A stretch of 50,567 nucleotides of DNA from an uncultured Bacteroidales bacterium (lineage in GTDB: Bacteria; Bacteroidota; Bacteroidia; Bacteroidales; Muribaculaceae). The stretch is taken from contig CADADP010000016.1 in the NCBI GenBank assembly GCA_902786725.1, positions 1 through 50,567 of the forward strand. Direction: 5' to 3'. Made by a program: the position numbers and the translations under genes. Positions 8,090 through 17,206 of this stretch are shown here, piece after piece (position 1 is the first letter of the stretch; each line of letters opens with the position of its first letter). The notes below the pieces were generated by a model. That model worked only from the letters and a program-made list of their open reading frames with translations, was not told the origin of the DNA and did no database searches.

Positions 8090-10036
8090 TTACACATCTA
8101 AGTTTTTAAGCATACGTAGCACCTGAAGCACTCCACCGACGTTGGCGGCGAAGCTCACTGCTCCTCGTCCTATGAAAGGCGGGTTGCCGTCGTAGAGTTC
8201 TGATAGGGTTCCGATGCCGCCTTGTGACATCTCGTCTTCGATGCCAATCATCATGCGCTCCACGAATGAAAGACCTCCGAGACCAAAGATTTTAATGTAG
8301 GCGAGGCAGTAGAATCCCAGTAGCCATGGACGTGCCGAGCCGTTGTAGTAGGCGTATTCACGCTCTTCGGGATTGCCCAGATACCAGGGGTTGTATCCGT
8401 AGCTTTTGGGGCTGAGAGTGCGTAGGCCCTTAGGTGTGAGCAGCTCGCGCGTCACCACGTCGAGGATTGACTTGCGCTGTCGGCGTGTAAGTGGCGAGTA
8501 GTCGATACCTGCGGCGATTACCATATTAGGCCTGACGCTGAGGTCGGTATATGTTCCGTTGACATAGTCGTAGGCGTATCCGAAGTCGTTGAGGAACGTG
8601 TCTGGGAATGCGATTTTGGCTTTGTCGGAGATTTCTTTCCACCGCTCCACGTCGGCCACGTGCAACTTGCTGTCGGCGAAGATTTCTTGCGCAAACATGA
8701 GTGCGTTGTACCAGAGCGCGTTGAATTCGATGAGGTATCCTGTTCGTGGGATAAGAGGCGAGCCGTCGGGGCGGGTCGAGTTCATCCACGACATGGGTCG
8801 CTTGGTGCCGTCGGTGGATACGAGGCCGTTGTCGTCGAGGTGCAGATTGGGATGGCGGCCGTCGATGATGAAGTTCAGTGCGTCTTTCACGAACTTTCCG
8901 TAGCGTTTGCGTGCCGTCTCGTTGTTGGTGTCCTTGGAGTATCGTTGCACGGCCCAGATGGCCCATAACGGCACATCTGGCAGGTCGATGCCTTGCAGGT
9001 GACGATCGGGCACGCCTTCGTCCATCCATTTGCAGAGAGCGGCGGCGCCTGTGTCCATTATGTCCTCAAAGTCGGGGCGGTGGTGATTACTCAGGGTGCA
9101 ACCCGGCAAGGCGATAAATTCATCGCGTGCGCGGATTTTGAACCACGGGTACCCTGCAAGTATGTAGTGTCCCTCGGCATTGGTGATATAGAACTGCTTG
9201 GCGCTGTTCTTGAGACAGTTGTAGAAGCTGGTTCGCGGTGTGCGTGTGGCAATCTCATCCTCGTACATCTTGGCCAGGTTGCGAGTGTTCACTTCGTCGA
9301 GTCCGGCCGAGAAGAAAATGCTCTCCCCCTTTTTAATGTCCACCTCGAAGTATCCTGGCACGTAGAGGTCTTCCTTGTATGGGATGCCGCGTTCCTGGTC
9401 CTTCTGATACTCGATTCCCTTGTACCAGTGCGGGTCGAAGATGAAACGCGGCTTGTGGCTCAGTTGCATGAACAGGGTGGGGTAGCCCTCATACATACGT
9501 GTGGCGATGCCGTTGCTCACCTCGATGTAGTCGCGGCTGGCCACAGAATTTTCCATACATAGCTCGTTGGCGTTGCGGAACGCGAGGAACGGTCGGAATT
9601 GGAGTGTGGTCTTGGAGTGTGCATCCACCAGCGTGTATCGAATCACGATGCGATTCTCGCGTGTGATAAAGATTTTCTCGCGTTTCAGAATCACTCCTCC
9701 CACGCGGAAGGTGTGAGTGGGCACTTTTTCGCAGTCGTATTCTCGTATGTATTTGTGGCCGTTGGGACTATAGCAGTTGTCGTTATACTTGTGCAGTCCC
9801 AGGTTGAACGGAGCTCCGTGCTGGATCACGGTCTCGTCGAGCGAAGAGAGCAATACATGGCTGTCGTCGTCGAGTTCCGGAATGGGTATGACGAGCAGCC
9901 CGTGTTGTTTTCTGGTGTTGCAGCCCACAATAGTGGTGCAGTGATATGCGCCCGACTGATTGGTGCGAAGCATTTCCCTCGGGAGCGACTCCTCGAGGTT
10001 AATCATCAGGTTCTTATCAAATTTCAGATAACTCAT
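8090..10036 (-). CDS. Glycogen debranching enzyme (amylo-alpha-1,6-glucosidase, GH133-like)
   Basis: The 648-residue protein has two parts. The N-terminal glycogen debranching N domain (about 1-270) begins with LPREMLRTNQSGAYHCTTIV and GCNTRKQHGLLV. The C-terminal (alpha/alpha)6 barrel carries HYILAGYPWFKIRARDEFIA, a conserved block of amylo-alpha-1,6-glucosidases. It hydrolyses alpha-1,6 branch points in limit dextrins in the cytosol. Length fits the bacterial one-function type rather than the 1500-residue eukaryotic bifunctional enzyme. It is the first gene of the three-gene glucan operon. The 99-bp upstream gap has only an imperfect promoter (TAAAATTG on the minus strand near 10103). Confidence 0.9.
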   Translation of the reverse strand: MSYLKFDKNLMINLEESLPREMLRTNQSGAYHCTTIVGCNTRKQHGLLVIPIPELDDDSHVLLSSLDETVIQHGAPFNLGLHKYNDNCYSPNGHKYIREYDCEKVPTHTFRVGGVILKREKIFITRENRIVIRYTLVDAHSKTTLQFRPFLAFRNANELCMENSVASRDYIEVSNGIATRMYEGYPTLFMQLSHKPRFIFDPHWYKGIEYQKDQERGIPYKEDLYVPGYFEVDIKKGESIFFSAGLDEVNTRNLAKMYEDEIATRTPRTSFYNCLKNSAKQFYITNAEGHYILAGYPWFKIRARDEFIALPGCTLSNHHRPDFEDIMDTGAAALCKWMDEGVPDRHLQGIDLPDVPLWAIWAVQRYSKDTNNETARKRYGKFVKDALNFIIDGRHPNLHLDDNGLVSTDGTKRPMSWMNSTRPDGSPLIPRTGYLIEFNALWYNALMFAQEIFADSKLHVADVERWKEISDKAKIAFPDTFLNDFGYAYDYVNGTYTDLSVRPNMVIAAGIDYSPLTRRQRKSILDVVTRELLTPKGLRTLSPKSYGYNPWYLGNPEEREYAYYNGSARPWLLGFYCLAYIKIFGLGGLSFVERMMIGIEDEMSQGGIGTLSELYDGNPPFIGRGAVSFAANVGGVLQVLRMLKNLDV

Positions 10037-10135
10037 AATGCTATATTAAAAAGTTAATAGTAAGAATTTCGATTTTTGTTAATGGATTTCTATAAAAATT
10101 CAATTTTACGAAGATAGAGATTATTTTGCGAAAAA

Positions 10136-11491
10136 TCAAGTTTTTATGGGAGAAAATTGTCGGGCCACGTCGGTAATGACTTCGCTCAGTGTGGGATGGC
10201 CGTGAATGGCGCGTGCGATGTTGAAAACAGTGAGGTCGGCGTCGATGGCTGTGGCCACTTCTTGAATGAGGTCGGCGGCGTGTGCTCCGCAAATGTGGCA
10301 TCCCAAAATTCGGTGCGAGTCGTTGTCAACGATCATTTTCACCAGTCCGTCGGGCTCGCCCATTGCAACTGCTTTGCCATTGCTGCGGAAAAATGCTTTC
10401 TTGGCTGTGAAATTCAGTTCTCGCGCTTGGCACTGCTCTTCGGTGGCGCCTACCATCGCAAGTTCGGGAGTGGTGAATACTGCCGAGGGCACCACATCGA
10501 GGCGAGTGTGGCTGTCGCCACCGGTGATGTGATTAATCACGACAGATGCCTGTGCGGTTGCGGCATGCGCGAGCATGCAACGCGCGTTCACGTCGCCAAT
10601 GGCGTAAACGCCCGGGACCGACGTCATCATGTTGTCATCTACAACGATTGCACCTCGCTCGATTGCTATTCCCAACTCTTGTGCTCCTTGCGGGATTACC
10701 GGTTTGCGTCCCACTGCCATTAGCACAGTGTCGGCGCTTACTTGCAGCGACTTGCCCTTCTGGTCGTAGCAAACGGCGATGAGTTCACCGTCGCGCTTGA
10801 GCGCTGTGACTGCCGCGCCGGTGGCAAAGTTGATGCCTTTCCTGGTCAGAGTCTGGCGGAGTCGCTTGGCAATATCCTTGTCGAAAGGCGGGAGTATTTC
10901 TTTGCAGTACTCCACCACTGTGACCTCAGAGCCGAAGTTGTGGAAAATGTGGGCGAACTCCATGCCTATCACGCCGCCGCCGATGATGCAGAGGCGTTGC
11001 GGCAACTGCGTGAGTTGCAGCAGGTCGTCGCTGGAGATGGCAAGGTTGGCACCCTCGATGGGTAAATCGCGCGGTTCGGAACCGGTGGCGATGACAATGT
11101 TAGAGGCCGTGTATCGCTCGCCGGCGACCGAGACCGAGCGGGGCGAGGTGATTATGGCTTCGCCATATACGGTGGTGATGAGCGGGGCTGAGAGTAGCGT
11201 TGTCACACCCTCGCGCAACTGTGCCACCACAGCGTCCTTTCGGGCTATTGCCGCCGCGAGGTCGAAACGGACCTCGCCAGTCTCGATGCCGAAATTGTGG
11301 GCCTCGCGCAAGTCGCTCATCAGCTGGGCATTGCGGCATAGCGCCTTAGTGGGGATGCAACCACGGTTGAGGCACGTGCCTCCGGGAAGGTTTTTCTCGG
11401 CCAGTAGTACGCTGAGCCCGTGCCTGGCGGCCTCGGCGGCCAGCTCGTAGCCGCCGGGTCCGGCACCGATAATTATCAAGTCGTAAGTCAT
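10136..11491 (-). CDS. lpdA: Dihydrolipoyl dehydrogenase
   Basis: The 451-residue flavoprotein begins with the FAD-binding IIIGAGPGGYELAAEAARHG. It has the redox disulfide C40-x4-C45 in GGTCLNRGCIPTKA, the NAD-binding IIGGGVIGMEFAHIF, the second FAD motif GVYAIGDVNARCMLAHAA and a C-terminal interface domain ending with the catalytic His-Glu pair in AIHGHPTLSE. It reoxidises dihydrolipoyl groups with NAD+. As last gene of the gcv operon it most likely serves as L-protein of glycine cleavage, though it could also serve other lipoyl complexes. A 66-base gap separates it from gcvPB. Confidence 0.95.
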   Translation of the reverse strand: MTYDLIIIGAGPGGYELAAEAARHGLSVLLAEKNLPGGTCLNRGCIPTKALCRNAQLMSDLREAHNFGIETGEVRFDLAAAIARKDAVVAQLREGVTTLLSAPLITTVYGEAIITSPRSVSVAGERYTASNIVIATGSEPRDLPIEGANLAISSDDLLQLTQLPQRLCIIGGGVIGMEFAHIFHNFGSEVTVVEYCKEILPPFDKDIAKRLRQTLTRKGINFATGAAVTALKRDGELIAVCYDQKGKSLQVSADTVLMAVGRKPVIPQGAQELGIAIERGAIVVDDNMMTSVPGVYAIGDVNARCMLAHAATAQASVVINHITGGDSHTRLDVVPSAVFTTPELAMVGATEEQCQARELNFTAKKAFFRSNGKAVAMGEPDGLVKMIVDNDSHRILGCHICGAHAADLIQEVATAIDADLTVFNIARAIHGHPTLSEVITDVARQFSPIKT

Positions 11492-11557
11492 AATATTCTC
11501 AGTCGAAGTGACGTAAAATTAAGATTTTGATAGATGTGGAGTCACGTGTGCGCGAGT

Positions 11558-13042
11558 TTAAAGTTCGGCCTGTCGCAGTTCGGCAAAAGTTACAATCTGC
11601 TTAAGGGCTGCCTTGGTGTCGTCGAGTCGGCGCACCGGGGTGTGGTGCGGAGCGGATTTCACCAGTTCGGGGTCGGTAGCGGCTTCGTGGGCGATTTTCC
11701 TCATCACCTCGATAAACGCGTCGAGGGTTTCCTTGCTCTCGTTCTCGGTGGGCTCAATCATCATAGCCTCGTGGAAGAGTAGCGGGAAATAGATGGTGGG
11801 CGCGTGGAAGCCATAGTCGAGCAGGCGCTTGGCCACATCGAGTGTGGTGACGCCTGTGCTCTTGTCCTTAAGGCCGTCGAAGACAAACTCGTGCTTGCAG
11901 ACGCCCTTCAGCGGCAGTTCGTAGCAGTCCTTTAGCGATTCCTTGATGTAGTTGGCGTTGAGCGTAGCGAGAGGCCCCACTTGAGCCAGATTTTCGCGTC
12001 CGAGCGTCAAGATGTAAGTGTAGGCGCGCATAATCACCGCGAAGTTGCCCAGGAACGACGAGATGCTGCCCAGAGCGGAGTCGGTGTTCTCGATGCTGTA
12101 TTGATACCAGTCATCGCCCTCGGTGCGCTTAACGCGCGGGTTGGGAAGGAACTGTTCCAGTCCTGCTCTTACACCCACCGGTCCACTACCGGGTCCGCCA
12201 CCGCCGTGAGGAGTGGAGAACGTTTTGTGCAGATTGATGTGCATAATGTCGAAGCCCAGGTCGCCCGGGCGGCACTTGCCCAGCATGGGGTTGAGGTTGG
12301 CGCCGTCGTAGTACATGAGTCCGCCGCAGTCGTGCACCAGTTGGGCAATCTTTGCTATGTCGTGTTCAAAGATACCCAGTGTGTTAGGGTTCGTCATCAT
12401 CATGCCGGCAATGTCGTCGCCCAGCAGTGGTTGGAGGTCATCCACATCCACTGTGCCGTCGGGTCGGCTCTTCACCACCACCACTTCCAGTCCGCAAACG
12501 GCCGCACTGGCGGGGTTGGTGCCGTGAGCCGAGTCGGGGACGATGACCTTGGTGCGCTTGCTGTCGTTGCGGCTCATGTGGTAGGAACGCATAATCATGA
12601 GCCCTGTGAGTTCACCGTGTGCTCCGGCATAGGGATTGAGCGTGAATTCGCTCAGTCCGGAGATTTCGGCGAGCGACCGTTGCAGGTTGTAATAGACTTC
12701 CAGCGCGCCTTGCACTGTGTTCTCTTGTTGTAGCGGGTGCAGGCCTGAGAATGCAGGCATGGCACATATTTCCTCGTTGATTTTAGGATTATACTTCATG
12801 GTGCAGGACCCCAGAGGATAGAAACCGGTGTCCACGCCGAAGTTGTTGTTGCTCATGTTGGTGTAATGCCTAACCACTGTGAGCTCGTCCACTTGAGGCA
12901 GGTCGGGCTCCTGCTGCCTGAGAAGATTCTGTGGCATCGAGGCCAGGTCGTATTCTTTGAACTCGTTGTCGGGGAGAGAGTATCCGCGTCGGCCTTCATG
13001 CGAAAGCTCGAAAATTAGTTTACTGTAATATTGGTTATTCAT
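11558..13042 (-). CDS. gcvPB: Glycine dehydrogenase (decarboxylating) subunit 2
   Basis: This 494-residue protein is the C-terminal half of glycine decarboxylase in split form. The PLP-lysine is K273 in NLHKTFSTPHGGGGPG, next to the glycine-rich cofactor loop. GANLNPMLGKCRPGDLGFD and DSAHGTNPASA are further P-protein blocks. With GcvPA it decarboxylates glycine and transfers the aminomethyl group to lipoylated GcvH. The start overlaps the stop of gcvPA by four bases (ATGA type), showing tight coupling between the two halves. Confidence 0.95.
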   Translation of the reverse strand: MNNQYYSKLIFELSHEGRRGYSLPDNEFKEYDLASMPQNLLRQQEPDLPQVDELTVVRHYTNMSNNNFGVDTGFYPLGSCTMKYNPKINEEICAMPAFSGLHPLQQENTVQGALEVYYNLQRSLAEISGLSEFTLNPYAGAHGELTGLMIMRSYHMSRNDSKRTKVIVPDSAHGTNPASAAVCGLEVVVVKSRPDGTVDVDDLQPLLGDDIAGMMMTNPNTLGIFEHDIAKIAQLVHDCGGLMYYDGANLNPMLGKCRPGDLGFDIMHINLHKTFSTPHGGGGPGSGPVGVRAGLEQFLPNPRVKRTEGDDWYQYSIENTDSALGSISSFLGNFAVIMRAYTYILTLGRENLAQVGPLATLNANYIKESLKDCYELPLKGVCKHEFVFDGLKDKSTGVTTLDVAKRLLDYGFHAPTIYFPLLFHEAMMIEPTENESKETLDAFIEVMRKIAHEAATDPELVKSAPHHTPVRRLDDTKAALKQIVTFAELRQAEL

Positions 13043-14391
13043 TTTTTGCCCTCCTCTGCTGATTCAATGAAATTTTTAATAACGTCGGTAAGCATGTCAA
13101 TTTCGGTTTTGCTGCGCATCTCGGTGACGCAAATCAGTAGCGTGTCGTCGCTGATTTTGAGACCGAACTGCATCCCCAGCTCTGCGCAAAAATCTTGCAG
13201 GTCGCTGATTGGCAGTGATGTCTTCACTGCAAATTCGTTGAGGAACGGTTTGTCGGGGAACGCGAGCGAGAAATGGCCTGTCTGGCAGAGTTGCTCGGCG
13301 AGGTAGTGCGCGCCGCTGTATCCCAGTTCGTTCACCTCTTTGAGCCCTTTGCTGCCCATGAGTGCCATGTAGATGGTGACGTAGAGAGCCATCAGGCTCT
13401 CGTTGGAGCAGATGTTGCTGGTGGCCTTCTCGCGGCGGATGTGTTGCTCGCGGGCTTGCAGGGTGAGCACGAAGGCGCGTTGTCCGTCGGCATCGGTGGT
13501 TGCCCCCACGATGCGTCCCGGCATTTTGCGAATGAGCGACTTGCGCGTAGCGAGAAATCCCACATAAGGGCCGCCGAAGTTCATGGGAATTCCCAGACTT
13601 TGTCCGTCGCCCACAGCGATGTCGGCGTCCCACTCACCGGGCGACTTGATGGCGCCAAGCGCGCTGGCTACGCAGTTCATTATCAGCAGAGTCTTGTGGC
13701 TGTGGCAGAAGTCGGCCCAGCCTGTGTAGTCTTCCACGATGCCATAGAAATTGGGCGCGGGCACAATGACACCAGCCACATCGCCGGCTGCAACTTTCCG
13801 CTCAAAGTCGTCGCGGCTGGTGACTCCGCCCTCTTGGGCGATAATGTCGGTGGTGATGCCGTGGAACTTGGCATAAGTCTCCACCACACGGGTGACGATA
13901 GGGTTGAGCGTGGCCGAGATTAGCACCTTAGTGCGCTTCTTGGTTGCTGCCACGGCCATCATCATGGCCTCGGCAGTGGCTGTGCATCCGTCGTACATCG
14001 AGGCGTTGCTCACTTCCATTCCGGTTAGCGACGCTATCATGCTCTGGTATTCAAAGATATACTGTAGCGTGCCTTGAGATATTTCGGCCTGATATGGGGT
14101 GTAGGATGTGAGAAACTCGCTACGGCTTATAATGGTATTTATAACAGAAGGCGAGTAGTGGTCGTAGCATCCTGCGCCCACGAAACAAGTGAGAGGGCGG
14201 TTATACTCGCCCAAGTCGTTGAAAAAGCGACGTATTTCAACTTCGCTCATGGCGTGTGGCAAGTCGTACTCGCGTTTAAGGATGAGCCCGTTGGGTATGT
14301 CCTTATAAAGGTCATCGAGCGACTTCTCGCCGCAAGTGTTCAGCATAGCCCTAATGTCGGAGGGCGTGTGCGGGAAATACTTGTAACTCAT
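13039..14391 (-). CDS. gcvPA: Glycine dehydrogenase (decarboxylating) subunit 1
   Basis: The N-terminal half of split glycine decarboxylase. The frame is open upstream to 14484, but that extension would overlap gcvH by 35 bases and adds an unrelated sequence. The ATG at 14391 gives MSYKYFPHTPSDIRAML, the typical GcvPA start, and a 450-residue protein of normal length. The fold-type I core is visible (SMYDGCTATAEAMMMA, VVGDGQSLGIPMNFGGPYVG-like block) without the PLP lysine, as expected for this subunit. It works as an (alpha-beta)2 partner of GcvPB. The 58-base gap to gcvH fits one operon. Confidence 0.93.
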   Translation of the reverse strand: MSYKYFPHTPSDIRAMLNTCGEKSLDDLYKDIPNGLILKREYDLPHAMSEVEIRRFFNDLGEYNRPLTCFVGAGCYDHYSPSVINTIISRSEFLTSYTPYQAEISQGTLQYIFEYQSMIASLTGMEVSNASMYDGCTATAEAMMMAVAATKKRTKVLISATLNPIVTRVVETYAKFHGITTDIIAQEGGVTSRDDFERKVAAGDVAGVIVPAPNFYGIVEDYTGWADFCHSHKTLLIMNCVASALGAIKSPGEWDADIAVGDGQSLGIPMNFGGPYVGFLATRKSLIRKMPGRIVGATTDADGQRAFVLTLQAREQHIRREKATSNICSNESLMALYVTIYMALMGSKGLKEVNELGYSGAHYLAEQLCQTGHFSLAFPDKPFLNEFAVKTSLPISDLQDFCAELGMQFGLKISDDTLLICVTEMRSKTEIDMLTDVIKNFIESAEEGKK

Positions 14392-14449
14392 TATCGGTCT
14401 TGGTGTAATAATGGTGTGAAAACAAGTGCTGAGAGAGTTTGGCCACGGC

Positions 14450-14830
14450 TTATTCTCCAATGAAATTCTTGTAGGCCTCGGCATTCATCAAGCTGTCGAG
14501 CTCAGAGGCATCGCTGAGTTGGACCTTAATAATCCAGTTGGCGTAAGGGTCTTTGTTGACCAGACCGGGCTCATCGTCAAGGGCTTCGTTAACTTCGACC
14601 ACGGTGCCGCTGACAGGGCTGTTGAGGTCGCTGGCGGCCTTCACACTTTCCACTGCGCCGAATTCCTGTCCGGCTTCCACTTCGTCGTCCACCTCAGGCA
14701 TGTCCACATAGACCACGTTGCCAAGCTCGTGCTGGGCGTAGTCGGTGATGCCCACGTAACCAAACTCTCCTTCAATTTTCACATATTCGTGTGATTCGCT
14801 GTAAAACAGTCCGTCGATAATTTTGCTCAT
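14450..14830 (-). CDS. gcvH: Glycine cleavage system H protein
   Basis: This 126-residue protein is the lipoyl carrier. It has the flattened beta-barrel sequence HEYVKIEGEFGYVGITDYAQ and the lipoylation site K64 in GAVESVKAASDL, followed by SPVSGTVVEVNE. It shuttles the aminomethyl group between P, T and L proteins. It sits 58 bases after gcvT and upstream of gcvPA in the same operon. The lipoate ligase needed to modify K64 is encoded by the first gene of the cluster. Confidence 0.96.
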   Translation of the reverse strand: MSKIIDGLFYSESHEYVKIEGEFGYVGITDYAQHELGNVVYVDMPEVDDEVEAGQEFGAVESVKAASDLNSPVSGTVVEVNEALDDEPGLVNKDPYANWIIKVQLSDASELDSLMNAEAYKNFIGE

Positions 14831-14888
14831 AATATAATTGTTTTTTAAGTTGTTATTATTGATTAATTTCTGCTTGATAACTGAAAAA

Positions 14889-15992
14889 TTATTTCTTGTA
14901 ACTCTTTTTGAAGAATTTCTTTTTCACCACTGTAGCCGGGAAGAACTTCTTGCGTATGTGAACTCGCAGTGGAGTGTCGAGTGCGGCATACTGTGAGTCA
15001 ACGAGCGCCATGGCGATGCTCTTATCCACCGATATGCCGTGGTATCCGGTGGTGACTATGCCCACCACATGGTTGTCGTCATCGGCCGCCACCACTTCGT
15101 AGCCGTGGCGCGGAATGGCCTTGTCGGCGAGTTCCAGCCCCACCAGTTTACGGGCAACGCCTTCTGCCTTTTGGCGAGCCACAGCCTCCTTGCCTATAAA
15201 CTCCTCTTTGTCGAGTTTCACGAAGAGTCCGAGCCCGGCCATAATGGGAGAGATGTCTTGGCTCAGCTCGTCGCCGTAGAGTGGCAGGCCCACTTCGAAG
15301 CGTAGCGTGTCGCGGCAGCCCAGTCCGCACGGTTGCACACCGGCGGCAATAAGGCTGTCCCACATGGCGCGTATGGTGTCGTGGCCGGCGTAGATTTCAA
15401 ATCCGTCTTCACCGGTGTATCCGGTTCGGCTCACTATCACGTCTTCGCCATTTACGTTCACTATACTGAAAGTGTAGAAGGCTAAGTCGGCACACTGCAA
15501 CCCCAGTGTATCCACAAGTCTGGCCTCGGCTTCGGGACCCTGCAGGGCCAGTTGGCCGTAGCGGTCGCTCTGATGGTCGATTACGACGTTGTATCCGGTT
15601 GCTTGACCATTAATCCAATCCACATCTTTCTGAATGTTGGCGGCATTTATCACGAGGAAGAAGTCGTTGTGCCCCATCTTGTACACCAGCAGGTCATCTA
15701 CGGTGCCGCCGTTGGGGTAGAGCATCATTCCATAGAAGATTTTCCCTTCGGGCGCGTCGGCAATGTCGTTAGTGAAAATGTGGTTAACAAATCGCTCGGC
15801 ATCTGCTCCGGTGACTCTGACCTCGCCCATGTGAGAGACGTCGAACACGCCGCAGTGATTGCGCACGGCGTTGTGTTCAGTGACGATGTCGGCATACTGT
15901 ATGGGCATGTCGAAACCGCCGAATGGGCTCATTAGGGCACCGAGTGCCACGTGCTTGTCGTGCAAGCAAGTCAGTTTAAGTTGTTCGCTCAT
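14889..15992 (-). CDS. gcvT: Aminomethyltransferase (glycine cleavage T protein)
   Basis: The 367-residue protein has the T-protein folate-binding sequence. Conserved blocks include GVFDVSHMGEVRVTG near the N terminus, VIVSRTGYTGEDGFEIYA in the middle (folate-contacting) and LGCRDTLRFEVGLPLYGDEL. It releases ammonia from the aminomethyl group on GcvH and makes 5,10-methylene-tetrahydrofolate. The C terminus ends in a lysine/phenylalanine-rich stretch (KKKFFKKSYKK), slightly more basic than usual. Its start overlaps the lplA stop by 17 bases. Confidence 0.95.
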   Translation of the reverse strand: MSEQLKLTCLHDKHVALGALMSPFGGFDMPIQYADIVTEHNAVRNHCGVFDVSHMGEVRVTGADAERFVNHIFTNDIADAPEGKIFYGMMLYPNGGTVDDLLVYKMGHNDFFLVINAANIQKDVDWINGQATGYNVVIDHQSDRYGQLALQGPEAEARLVDTLGLQCADLAFYTFSIVNVNGEDVIVSRTGYTGEDGFEIYAGHDTIRAMWDSLIAAGVQPCGLGCRDTLRFEVGLPLYGDELSQDISPIMAGLGLFVKLDKEEFIGKEAVARQKAEGVARKLVGLELADKAIPRHGYEVVAADDDNHVVGIVTTGYHGISVDKSIAMALVDSQYAALDTPLRVHIRKKFFPATVVKKKFFKKSYKK

Positions 15993-16977
15993 AGTGAATG
16001 TTATCTGTTATGAATTTTATTAATTTTTCGTTTGTTAAGTTCAGAATGATGTCTTGGCACCTAACGTCGTGCAGGGCGTGAGCCAGTTGGTTGGCCGAGC
16101 ATTGAACGCCCTTGAGCCGATTAACTAATTCGCTGTCAAGGTCGCCAATCAGAAAGAAGTCGCCGGCGAAATTGATGTTGTGAATAGTGCCGTGTCGAAG
16201 TGTAATGCTGATATCGATAGTGCCTACCTGATTGTCACGAACTGTGAAAGTGTGGGTTCCGGCTGGGTTGTTGCCGAATATGAAATCTCGGTCAAGATAT
16301 GGCATGCTCAGTGCCTTGATTTGAGCCACATCGGCCAGGGTGAGTTCTATTGTGCCGGAGCATAGGCACTGCCTGGCGTGAGCCATGAATTGAGGTAACG
16401 AAAGGCCGGTGTGTCGGTTGAGAGTGGTTATATGAGAACGAACGGAATCCACGCCTTTTGCCTGGAGCTTATGCCGGGAGGGTGTGATGGCGTGAAGCAT
16501 GTGGCGCATATCGGTGTCGTAGAGCATGGTGCCGTGCACAATGCTGCGGCCCGGCAGGTGGTAGAAAGCGTTCCCGCTCACCTTTAGCCCATCGATAAGT
16601 ATGTCGTTGCGGCTATTGTCGGAAGCGTTGATGCCAAGTTGGCGTAGCATCCCCACCACTGCTCCGGTGTATCGCGAATATGTGAGCGCCACGTTGTCGC
16701 TGCAAGTGATGTAGCTGAACATGACGTTGCTCATGTCGGCATATACGCATCCGCCACCGCTCTTGCGGCGATACACTTCGATGCCGTGCTCGCGGCAATA
16801 GTCGATGTTAACCTCGCGCAAGACGTGCTGGTTGCGCCCGAAGATTACTGTGGGGTTAACCTGCCACATGAAGAACAAGTCGTTGCCCGGAGTAACGATT
16901 CTCGCCGCATACTCCTCCATAGCTAGGTAGAATGGTAGTATTCGGGTCTTGTTATCAGGTAGTTGCAGGTATTTCAT
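15976..16977 (-). CDS. lplA: Lipoate-protein ligase A
   Basis: The 333-residue cytosolic enzyme belongs to the BPL/LplA family. The lipoate-binding RRKSGGGCVYADMSNVMFSY block near residues 75-95, the NDILIDGLKVSGNAFY lysine motif (the lysine that contacts lipoyl-AMP) and a smaller C-terminal domain are all present. It attaches free lipoate to carrier proteins such as GcvH through a lipoyl-AMP intermediate. It is the first gene of the gcv operon, overlapping gcvT by 17 bases. This implies that lipoylation of GcvH is co-regulated with the cleavage system. Confidence 0.92.
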   Translation of the reverse strand: MKYLQLPDNKTRILPFYLAMEEYAARIVTPGNDLFFMWQVNPTVIFGRNQHVLREVNIDYCREHGIEVYRRKSGGGCVYADMSNVMFSYITCSDNVALTYSRYTGAVVGMLRQLGINASDNSRNDILIDGLKVSGNAFYHLPGRSIVHGTMLYDTDMRHMLHAITPSRHKLQAKGVDSVRSHITTLNRHTGLSLPQFMAHARQCLCSGTIELTLADVAQIKALSMPYLDRDFIFGNNPAGTHTFTVRDNQVGTIDISITLRHGTIHNINFAGDFFLIGDLDSELVNRLKGVQCSANQLAHALHDVRCQDIILNLTNEKLIKFITDNIHYERTT

Positions 16978-17000
16978 CCGTTGAGCCTATTATTAACTAC

Positions 17001-17031
17001 CAAAGTTACAAAAAAATGGTGTCATTGGCAA
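17001..17031 (-). promoter_or_regulatory. Promoter of the lplA-gcv operon
   Basis: On the minus strand TAACTTTG (plus 17008-17001) matches the -7 box TAnnTTTG. TTG lies 20 nt upstream of it. The start would be near 16994, about 17 nt before the lplA ATG at 16977. The leader is too short for a glycine riboswitch and none was seen in 16978-17206. Confidence 0.55.
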
Positions 17032-17133
17032 TAGAAATGGCCACAATATTTTCCAAAATGGTGAGAAAATCTGGCAAAGAATGTAAGGTACAAAGAGCAG
17101 CCGGCATTCGCTTGGTCGCCACATCAACGAGCG

Positions 17134-17166
17134 AAAAAAGGAGCCGAGGCGTGTGGGCCTCGGCTC
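17134..17166 (-). terminator. Rho-independent terminator of the lipoprotein gene
   Basis: GAGCCGAGGC (17141-17150) and GCCTCGGCTC (17157-17166) form a perfect 10-bp stem with a 6-nt loop. On the minus strand it is followed by C and six T (17139-17134). It ends the transcript from 17207-18148 before the gcv promoter. Confidence 0.85.
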
Positions 17167-17206
17167 GGCTGGTGCTGACCGCACCTAAATGTGGCTGCTA
17201 ATTGCG

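Noticed and set aside
14392-14484. Upstream extension of the gcvPA frame
   Set aside because: It would overlap gcvH and adds residues unlike any GcvPA start; the ATG at 14391 gives the standard N terminus.
16978-17206. Possible glycine riboswitch before the gcv operon
   Set aside because: The leader after the recognised promoter is only about 17 nt and no paired aptamer-like structure was seen.
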